Positions 38,276 through 44,819 of a stretch of DNA of 64,000 nucleotides are shown here, piece by piece. Made by a program: the position numbers and the translations under genes. Source of the DNA: Streptomyces paradoxus (GTDB taxonomy: Bacteria > Actinomycetota > Actinomycetes > Streptomycetales > Streptomycetaceae); assembly GCF_014202475.1 (NCBI RefSeq), contig NZ_JACHGV010000008.1, positions 62,001-126,000 of the forward strand, in the 5' to 3' direction. Below the pieces are notes generated by a model. That model had not been told where the DNA came from and made no database searches. It worked only from the letters and a program-made list of their open reading frames with translations. Every line of letters starts with the position of its first letter. The first letter of the stretch is position 1.

Positions 38276-39049
38276 TCCCCCGGGCGTCTCGTCCGTGGCG
38301 GCCTCGCCCTCGCCCGGGCCCAGCCGGACGCAGCATTCCCCCGGTTCCGGCGCCAGCGCCGCGCGGACGCCGTTGACGTCGAGACCGTCGAGGTAGCCGC
38401 TGAGGAAGGCGTGGTTCATGCCGCACACGAGCTCCGGAGCCTTCGCGGCCAGCGGATGGAAGGGGCAGTTGCGCAGCCGGAGCCGGGTCGGGGTCTCCCG
38501 GACGGGCTCGTAACCGTACTGGTCCAGCAGGCGCTCGCAGGTCGTCAGCCCCCGCTCGGGGCCCAGCCGGCCCGGGCGGGTCTCGCGTCGCGCGGCCTCA
38601 CCCACCTGCCGGCCGCGCTCCTGCGCGGCGCGCATCGCCGCCTGCCTGGCGTTCTCACCGGCCCGCTCGGTGAGAACCGCGTCCAGGAGCAGGTCCGCCA
38701 GGAGTTCGTGGCGCCGGTCGGGGATGGACACGGTGATCTGGGCGTCGGTCGGCTCGTACACCTTCGGCTGCCTGCCGACCTTGCGGGTGCCGCCCGGTGT
38801 TTCGTAGCGGGCGCGCAGCAGGCCCGCGTCGACCAGTTTGTCGAGGTGGAAGGCGGCGAGTTTGCGGGAGATGCCGACGCTGGCGGCGGCCTCGTCGCGG
38901 GTGACGGCGCGCCGGGCACGCCGGATGAAGGCGAACATGCGCCGGCGCGAGTCCTCGCTCAGGACGCTGACGGAGTCGATGGCGCTGTCGGCCGGGCCGG
39001 CCTGCGCGGGCGGATCGGAAGCCACAGGACCACCGTAACTCCCATCCAC
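38240..39049 (-). CDS. Helix-turn-helix regulator with C-terminal cysteine domain
   Basis: 269 residues from GTG 39049 (GTG 39025 is an alternative). An N-terminal winged helix, with SRRRMFAFIRRARRAVTRDE and ASVGISRKLAAFHLDKLVDA, belongs to the ArsR/DeoR-like superfamily. The C-terminal domain has NCPFHPLAAKAPELVCGMNH and ALAPEPGECCVRL, a pattern of Cys and His that could bind a metal or an iron-sulfur cluster, as in several Streptomyces redox-sensing regulators. The last about 13 residues run into the glpF remnant out of frame, so the natural C-terminus may be altered. It is divergent from folE. Confidence 0.85.
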   Translation of the reverse strand: MDGSYGGPVASDPPAQAGPADSAIDSVSVLSEDSRRRMFAFIRRARRAVTRDEAAASVGISRKLAAFHLDKLVDAGLLRARYETPGGTRKVGRQPKVYEPTDAQITVSIPDRRHELLADLLLDAVLTERAGENARQAAMRAAQERGRQVGEAARRETRPGRLGPERGLTTCERLLDQYGYEPVRETPTRLRLRNCPFHPLAAKAPELVCGMNHAFLSGYLDGLDVNGVRAALAPEPGECCVRLGPGEGEAATDETPGGPSSSSAPGTGC

Positions 39050-39191
39050 GTGGGAGCGAGAGCCTTTTCATCGCTCTGTCCTGCACCACTTGACGTCCGC
39101 GCGGAATAACGGAAACACTCGTTGGTGAAACTCCTGGTGGTGCGCTTCGGCCGCCCCCGACACCGCCCCCCGACTCTCGGAGATGGCTGAC

Positions 39192-39848
39192 ATGACCGAG
39201 TTCCCCGCCCAGACCTCCCTCCGGAGCGACCTGCTCGACCAGGAGACGGCGGCACCCGCCCGGCCCGCCCTGCGGGTGGTCCACGAAACCGACGGGATCG
39301 ACCTTGCCGCCGCGGAGGCCGCGGCGGGCCGGTTCCTCGACGCCCTCGGCATCTCCACGGAGTCGGAGAGCCTGCGCGGCACACCCGGCCGGATGGCCCG
39401 CGCGTACGCGGAACTCTTCAGCCCGCGCCCCTTCGACCTGACCACCTTCCCCAACGACGAGGGCTACGACGAACTCGTCCTCGCCCGGCGCATCCCGGTC
39501 CGGACCGTCTGCGAGCACCATCTGCTGCCCGTGGTCGGCGTCGCGCACGTCGGCTACCTGCCCGGGGCCCGCATCCTCGGTCTGTCCAAGCTGGCGCGCG
39601 TGGTCGAGTACTTCGCCTGCCGCCCCCAGGTGCAGGAACGTCTGACCAAGCAGGTCGCCGACTGGTTGCAGACACACCTGGAGCCCAAGGGTGTCGGCGT
39701 GGTCATCGAGGCGGAGCACTCCTGCATGACGCTGCGCGGTGTGCAGGCCACCGGCTCCGACACCCTGACCTCCACCCTGCTCGGCCTCCTGCGCTCCGAC
39801 GCCCGCTCCCGCGGCGAGTTCCTCGCGCTGACGCGTGTGACCCCCTGA
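39192..39848 (+). CDS. folE: GTP cyclohydrolase I
   Basis: 218 residues, start chosen at ATG 39192 because CGGAG sits 9-10 nt upstream; the ATG at 39183 is too close to it. The core RTVCEHHLLPVVGVAHVGYL carries the zinc Cys and His, ILGLSKLARVVEYFACRPQV follows, and EAEHSCMTLRGVQATGS supplies the second zinc Cys and the closing motif. It converts GTP to 7,8-dihydroneopterin triphosphate for folate or pterin synthesis. Streptomyces genomes usually carry a housekeeping folE in the folate operon; this copy stands alone beside a Cys-rich regulator, so it may be an accessory, condition-specific copy. That is inference. Confidence 0.94.
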   Translation: MTEFPAQTSLRSDLLDQETAAPARPALRVVHETDGIDLAAAEAAAGRFLDALGISTESESLRGTPGRMARAYAELFSPRPFDLTTFPNDEGYDELVLARRIPVRTVCEHHLLPVVGVAHVGYLPGARILGLSKLARVVEYFACRPQVQERLTKQVADWLQTHLEPKGVGVVIEAEHSCMTLRGVQATGSDTLTSTLLGLLRSDARSRGEFLALTRVTP

Positions 39849-39869
39849 CCGCGCTTCCGGGTCCTGCGG

Positions 39870-41231
39870 TCATGACCGGGCGAGACGCGTGACCCGGTCG
39901 TGCAGGCGCTGCACGTGGTCCTCGGACTCCGGCTTCATCAGGACGCTGCGCAGGATGCGGGCACCGTCGGCGTCGGCGGCGACCTGCGGGTGGCGTGCGG
40001 TGAAGGCGTCGCGGTCGGCCTTGAGGGTGCTCAGGAACACGGGGTCGGTTCCTGTCATCCCGTCGTCCAGGACGCGGGCCGAGGCCGAGTCGACACCGCT
40101 GAGGGTGGCGGGCTCCACCGAGGGGAAGTAGGTGACGATGTCCAACTCGGGCTGCTGATAAAGCTCCAGGGCGTCCGAGGCGGTGATCAGGCCGGCCCAG
40201 CGCAGGGCGGCCCGGCGGCCGGCCCCGAGGACGCGGCCGAGTCCGTCGGGGGTGGGCGGGAGGACCTGGAAGGTGAGCCACAGGGCGGCGGCCGAGGCTC
40301 CGGCCCGGGAGCATTCCAGGCTGATCTCGCCCAGGTGGAGCTCGCTGGAGGTGAAGTAGGTGTACGGCGAGTCGTGGAGGTAGAAGCGGCCCACCTCGGG
40401 GTCGCGGAAGAGGACGGCGCCGCAGCCGTAGGGCTGGAGTCCGTGCTTGTGCGGGTCGACGACGATCGAGTCGCACCGGGCGATCGCCCGCCAGGGCTGC
40501 TCGGGAAGTCCTTCCGGGCCGTCGGCGCCGGCAAGCAGGGTGAAGAACCCGCCGTAGGCCGCGTCGACGTGCAGCCGGACCCCGTAGCGGTCCCGGAGGG
40601 CGAGAGCGGTGTGGATCGGATCGACGGCTCCGAGGCCGGTGGTGCCCGCGGTGAGTACGACCGTGCCCACTTCTCCCGTCCGCAGGATGTCCTCGAGCGC
40701 GTCGATGCTGATGCGGCCGCGGTCGTCGGTCGGGATCGGATACCCCTTCATCCCCAGGACGTGGCACATGCGGCCGTGGGTGTAGTGGGCGTCGGCGCTG
40801 TAGGCGATGCCGCGGCCGGGGTGGAGTTCGCGGGCGACGAAGAGGGCTTCGAGGTTGGCGATCGTGCCGCTGGTGGTGAGGTGGCCGAGGTGGGTGTCGT
40901 AGCCGAACATCGCGGCCAGGTGCGCGACGGCCTCGCGCTCCATGCGGGCGGTGGCCGGGCCGCCGTCCAGGGCGTGGTTGTTGGGGTTGATCAGCATGGT
41001 GGTGAGGTAGCCGACGATCGCCGCCGGGTGCGGGGGCTTGAGCATCTGCCCCGCGTAGCGCGGATGGAAGAAGGGGTAGTTCTCCTTCAGCCTCCCGGTG
41101 AGCTCCTCGAAGGCGGCGGCGAAGCGGTCGTCGTCGACGAGGAGGGACGAGTGCTGCTCGTAGGGGCCGAAGGTGTCGGCCCACTGCTGTATCGCGTCGT
41201 TGGCCCGGCCGAGCCAGTGCTGCAGGTCCAC
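39870..41231 (-). CDS. PLP-dependent decarboxylase, group II (aromatic-amino-acid type)
   Basis: 453 residues from GTG 41231, with GGGAG upstream. The fold-type I pattern is clear: HLGHLTTSGTIANLEALFVA, AHYTHGRMCHVLGM, VVLTAGTTGLGAVDPI, LHVDAAYGG (Asp to the PLP nitrogen) and the lysine segment IVVDPHKHGLQPYGCGAV, where Lys forms the aldimine. It probably decarboxylates an amino acid; substrate (aromatic, Glu, diaminobutyrate or other) is not settled by motifs I can see. It is divergent from the MarR regulator gene at 41353 with a repeat operator between, so it is probably regulated. Confidence 0.92.
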   Translation of the reverse strand: MDLQHWLGRANDAIQQWADTFGPYEQHSSLLVDDDRFAAAFEELTGRLKENYPFFHPRYAGQMLKPPHPAAIVGYLTTMLINPNNHALDGGPATARMEREAVAHLAAMFGYDTHLGHLTTSGTIANLEALFVARELHPGRGIAYSADAHYTHGRMCHVLGMKGYPIPTDDRGRISIDALEDILRTGEVGTVVLTAGTTGLGAVDPIHTALALRDRYGVRLHVDAAYGGFFTLLAGADGPEGLPEQPWRAIARCDSIVVDPHKHGLQPYGCGAVLFRDPEVGRFYLHDSPYTYFTSSELHLGEISLECSRAGASAAALWLTFQVLPPTPDGLGRVLGAGRRAALRWAGLITASDALELYQQPELDIVTYFPSVEPATLSGVDSASARVLDDGMTGTDPVFLSTLKADRDAFTARHPQVAADADGARILRSVLMKPESEDHVQRLHDRVTRLARS

Positions 41232-41282
41232 GGATCTCCCTCTCTGCCGATGTGGTGGCTGGGGGTCCACCGTAGAGAATCG

Positions 41283-41311
41283 TTGACTGCTCAGCAATTG
41301 ATTGCTCAGTA
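41283..41311. promoter_or_regulatory. MarR-type operator between the decarboxylase and its regulator
   Basis: Two 14-bp direct repeats, TTGACTGCTCAGCA (41283-41296) and TTGATTGCTCAGTA (41298-41311), 15 bp apart. A palindrome AGCAAT-TG-ATTGCT (41293-41306) spans their junction. It lies between divergent starts at 41231 and 41353, in AT-richer sequence than its surroundings. Confidence 0.6.
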
Positions 41312-41352
41312 GTTGAGACGGCAGTAGGTGAAGAAGCAGTAAAGTCGGCCGG

Positions 41353-41835
41353 GTGAACCCCGTGGAACGAGAGAACGACGAGGCCGCCCGCGCCGCCGGC
41401 AGCAGGCTCGTGCAGGACTTCGGACTGCTGATCAAGGCCGCCACCCGCCTGGAACAGCGGATCGACATGGCCCTGCGTAAGGAGTGCGAGGTCAGCCACA
41501 CGATGTTCGAGGTCCTCATCCGGCTGTGCCGGCGCCCGGACGAGGAGATCTCGCAGCGCCGGCTGGCCGACGACCTCACCCTCACCAGCAGCGGCATCAC
41601 CCGCCTGATCGACCGCATGGAGGGAGCCGCCCTGGTGCGGCGCGGGCCTGCTCCCGGAGACCGCCGAAGCGTCCTGGTCGAGGCGACCGATCACGGCCGT
41701 GCGGTGTTCCTCCGGGCTGCCGCCGTCCACGCGCGGGTCGTCGAGCGGTACTTCGTGGCGCCGGTGGCCGGCGCCGACTACGCACGGCTGACCCGCGCGC
41801 TGGGCGAGATCGACAAGGCGCTGCGCGACACCTGA
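41353..41835 (+). CDS. MarR-family transcriptional regulator
   Basis: 160 residues from GTG 41353. The winged helix-turn-helix is clear: EVSHTMFEVLIRLCRRP, then ISQRRLADDLTLTSSGITRL (recognition helix), IDRMEGAALVRRG and the wing GDRRSVLVEATDHG. N- and C-terminal helices (LEQRIDMALRKE and HARVVERYFVAP) form the dimer interface. MarR proteins usually repress a divergent gene until a ligand binds; the divergent gene here is a PLP decarboxylase, and a repeat operator fills the gap. No ligand can be named. Confidence 0.93.
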   Translation: MNPVERENDEAARAAGSRLVQDFGLLIKAATRLEQRIDMALRKECEVSHTMFEVLIRLCRRPDEEISQRRLADDLTLTSSGITRLIDRMEGAALVRRGPAPGDRRSVLVEATDHGRAVFLRAAAVHARVVERYFVAPVAGADYARLTRALGEIDKALRDT

Positions 41836-41856
41836 CAGCGCGGGGTGGCCCCTGGG

Positions 41857-43758
41857 TCAGGGTGTGTAGACCGTCGGCCGGGGCGCCGTGGGCATGGCGT
41901 TGCCGATGAAGAAGCTCGGGTGCGGGGGCTGGTTGTAGGCGGTGTTCTGCCAGGCGAGCGCCGTGCGGTACTGGGTGTCGTGGAGCAGGGTGGTGATCTT
42001 CGTGCTGGTCTGGTTCGGCGTGGAGTAGATGCGCAGCGCCTTGTTGTCACTCGTGCGCCAGATCACCTCTTCGCGCCAGTCGCCGAGGATGTCACCGGAC
42101 AGGACCGGTGTGGACTTGGTGCCGTTGTTGGAGGCGACGCCGGAGCCGGTCAGCAGCCGGGTGTCGCCGGACGTGCCGTACTTGTCGATGCGGGTGCCGT
42201 CGAGGAGCTCGCGAACGGGGTCGCCGTCCCACCAGGACAGGAAGTTGATGCTGGAGGGCTCCCGGCCCAGGGAGGCGCCGGTGGCCGAGCGCAGGGTGGT
42301 GTCGGCGGCGGACCACGCCTCCGCGCCCGCGCTGCCTGCGTAGACGTCGGCGGCGACGCCACGGCCGTTGTCGGACCCCGACGCCGTCTGCCACAGGATC
42401 TGGCCGGTGCGTGCGTCGGCCATCCAGGAACCGGGCTTGCTCGCGTCCTCGGAGACCTTGAAGTACTCCAGGCCCGCGCGGCCGGGGTTGAGGTCACCGA
42501 CGTGGCCGGCGTCTCCGTGGCCGAGCCGGGTGGTCCACAGCCCGCTGCCGTTGTCGTCCACGGTCATCGCGCCGTAGACGATCTCGTCCCTGCCGTCGGC
42601 GTCGACGTCGGCGACGGACAGGCTGTGGTTGCCCTGGCCGTCGTAGCCCTTGCCGCTGTTGGTGGAGGAGGTGGTGTCGAAGGTCCAGCGCCGGGTGAAG
42701 GCGCCGCCCCGCCAGTCCCAGGCGGCTATCACCGTGCGGGTGTAGTAGCCGCGCGCCATGATCAGCGAGGGGCGGGCACCGTCCAGGTAGGCGGTGCCGG
42801 CGAGGAAGCGGTCGACGCGGTTGCCGTAGTTGTCGCCCCAGGAGGAGACGGTGCCGCGGCCCGGGGCGTAGTCGACGCTCTGCATCGCCTTGCCCGTCTG
42901 GCCGTTGAACATCGTCAGGTACTCGGGCCCGGACAGCACGTAGCCACTGGAGTTGCGGTGGTCGGCGGAGGAACTGCCGATGACCGCGCCGGTGCCGTCG
43001 CGGGTGCCGTCTGCGGTCTTCATGGCGACTTCGGCCTTGCCGTCGCCGTCGTAGTCGTAGACCTGGAACTGCGTGTAGTGGGCGCCGGAGCGGATGTTGC
43101 GGCCCAGGTCGACGCGCCACAGCCGGGTGCCGTCGAGCTTGATGCCGTCGACGATGGTGTTGCCGGTGTATCCGGACTGGGAGTTGTCCTTGGCGTTGGT
43201 GGGCTGCCACTTGAGGACGAGGTCCAGGGCACCGTCGCCGTCCAGGTCGCCGACGGAGGCGTCGTTGGCCTCGTAGGTGTAGGCCGAGTTACCCGGAGCG
43301 GTACCGCCCGCGGGCGGGGAGACGGGCACGTCCTTGTAGCCCGTGCGGAACTGGACCGCGGGCGCGGACGCGGCCTGCTCGGTGCCGTTGACGACCGTGC
43401 GCACCGTGTAGTCCGCCGACGCCGCGCCGCCCGCGTCGAAGTAGTTCGTCGAGGCGGTGACGGGGGAGGAGTTGAGTCTGGTGCCGCCGCGGTAGACGTT
43501 GAACGACACGTCGTTCGGGTCGGTGGCCAGCCATCGCCACGACACGAGGTTTCCGCTGCCGGTGTGCACGCTGGACAGGCCGCGGTCGAGCTTCTCGACC
43601 TGCCGGGCGGTCGCCGCGTTCGCGGTCTGCGGCAGTGCGACGAGTGCGGAGGCGGCCAGTGCGGCAGCACAGACGCAGCCGGCGAACCGGCCGCCCGGCC
43701 GGAGGGATGATCGCCAGGGTCGTGGCGCGGTGCGGGGACGCCGGTACGGATCGGTCAC
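41857..43758 (-). CDS. Secreted rhamnogalacturonan lyase, polysaccharide lyase family 11
   Basis: 633 residues from GTG 43758 with GGAGG upstream. A long Arg-rich Tat/Sec signal (cleavage near TANAAT) is followed by PL11 features: residues 50-130 fibronectin-like start (LVSWRWLATDPNDVSFNVYR), then a beta-propeller with repeated calcium-binding loops such as VGDLDGDGALDLVLKW, DYDGDGKAEVAMKTADG and VADVDADGRDEIVYG. WGDNYGNRVDRFLAGTAYLD is typical of the family. It cleaves the rhamnose-galacturonate backbone of pectin by beta-elimination. Secreted. A CebR-like box lies directly upstream. Confidence 0.93.
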   Translation of the reverse strand: MTDPYRRPRTAPRPWRSSLRPGGRFAGCVCAAALAASALVALPQTANAATARQVEKLDRGLSSVHTGSGNLVSWRWLATDPNDVSFNVYRGGTRLNSSPVTASTNYFDAGGAASADYTVRTVVNGTEQAASAPAVQFRTGYKDVPVSPPAGGTAPGNSAYTYEANDASVGDLDGDGALDLVLKWQPTNAKDNSQSGYTGNTIVDGIKLDGTRLWRVDLGRNIRSGAHYTQFQVYDYDGDGKAEVAMKTADGTRDGTGAVIGSSSADHRNSSGYVLSGPEYLTMFNGQTGKAMQSVDYAPGRGTVSSWGDNYGNRVDRFLAGTAYLDGARPSLIMARGYYTRTVIAAWDWRGGAFTRRWTFDTTSSTNSGKGYDGQGNHSLSVADVDADGRDEIVYGAMTVDDNGSGLWTTRLGHGDAGHVGDLNPGRAGLEYFKVSEDASKPGSWMADARTGQILWQTASGSDNGRGVAADVYAGSAGAEAWSAADTTLRSATGASLGREPSSINFLSWWDGDPVRELLDGTRIDKYGTSGDTRLLTGSGVASNNGTKSTPVLSGDILGDWREEVIWRTSDNKALRIYSTPNQTSTKITTLLHDTQYRTALAWQNTAYNQPPHPSFFIGNAMPTAPRPTVYTP

Positions 43759-43783
43759 GGTGGCCTCCGGGGCGTGGGGGGTA

Positions 43784-43810
43784 TGGGAACGCTCCCATGA
43801 GGTGGGAGCG
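43784..43810 (-). promoter_or_regulatory. CebR-like operator upstream of the PL11 lyase
   Basis: TGGGAACGCTCCCA at 43784-43797 differs at one base from the CebR/cellobiose box TGGGAGCGCTCCCA. A second half, TGGGAGCG, is at 43803-43810. The box ends 26 bp upstream of the start codon, suited to roadblock repression of the leftward lyase. Confidence 0.7.
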
Positions 43811-44082
43811 TAAGAACGGGCTGATGCCTCGTCAAGAATTCTGTCCAGTCTGCTGTTTGGCCCTGTGCGGATCCGTGAGTTTCTCAGTGTCCAGAAGCAG
43901 ACGGTCGTCGGGCGAGCGCATCGACGAAGTCATCGGCCTGTGAGCAGAGCCCGGCCGCCCCCGAACTGCCCCCGCCCGCCGGCCTCGTACGATCACCGCT
44001 TTAGCATGGCGGCCGGCATCCGAAGACGCCGCCGGGCTCGATCTCGGCCGGCACCGACCGAGGGCAGGGAAGGCGCAGCACG

Positions 44083-44790
44083 ATGACGGGGTTCCGCGAC
44101 GCCGACGTACTCGACGACCCGGTGGGCGAATCGCTCCGCGGGCACCACGCACACCTCGCCCGCCGGCTCGGTGACGCCGCCACCTACGTGCCCGGGGTCG
44201 CGACCTTCTCCGCGGTGCCCGCCGAGCCGGACGCGGAAGCATGGGCCGACCTGGCCAAGCTGCTGGGGCCGGGCGAGTTCGCCGACATGTTCAGCTGCCC
44301 GGCCGTGCCGCCGCCGGACTGGGAGCCGGTCTTCGTCCTGGAAGGCCGGCAGATGATCTGGGCCGGTCACGGCGGCCCGGATCTGTCCGGAGCCGACATC
44401 GACTCCGGCGTGGCCGAACTCGGCGCGCAGAGCGTGCCCGAGATGCTCGGCCTCATCGAGCGGACCCGCCCGGGGCCGTTCTGGCCCCGCACGCACGAAC
44501 TCGGCACCTATCTCGGCATCCGCGACGGCGGCACGCTGGTGGCGATGGTGGGGGAGCGGCTGAGGCCTCCCGGGTGGACCGAGATCAGCGCCGTCTGCAC
44601 CGCCCCCGAGGCGCGCGGCCAAGGGCATGCCGTCCGCTTGCTGAGCGCGCTCATCGCACGCGTCGTGGCGCGCGGCGAGCGTCCCTTCCTGCACGTGGCC
44701 GAGGAGAACAGCGGCGCGCTCGCACTCTACGAACGGCTCGGCTTCGAGACGCGCAAGCCCGTGACGTTCCGCGGTTTCCGTACGCCATGA
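44083..44790 (+). CDS. GNAT-family N-acetyltransferase
   Basis: 235 residues from ATG 44083. The C-terminal half is the acyl-CoA-binding GNAT/FR47 fold: EISAVCTAPEARGQGHAVRL (pyrophosphate-binding RGQGHA), LIARVVARGERPFLHVAEEN and LALYERLGFETRKPV. The N-terminal 110 residues are variable and may contribute to substrate choice. Cytoplasmic; substrate unknown. Convergent with the sensor phosphatase gene. The 225 bp upstream carries no other gene I can see. Confidence 0.88.
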   Translation: MTGFRDADVLDDPVGESLRGHHAHLARRLGDAATYVPGVATFSAVPAEPDAEAWADLAKLLGPGEFADMFSCPAVPPPDWEPVFVLEGRQMIWAGHGGPDLSGADIDSGVAELGAQSVPEMLGLIERTRPGPFWPRTHELGTYLGIRDGGTLVAMVGERLRPPGWTEISAVCTAPEARGQGHAVRLLSALIARVVARGERPFLHVAEENSGALALYERLGFETRKPVTFRGFRTP

Positions 44791-44819
44791 GGCATCGGAT
44801 CCCGACCTGACGAGGCGCC

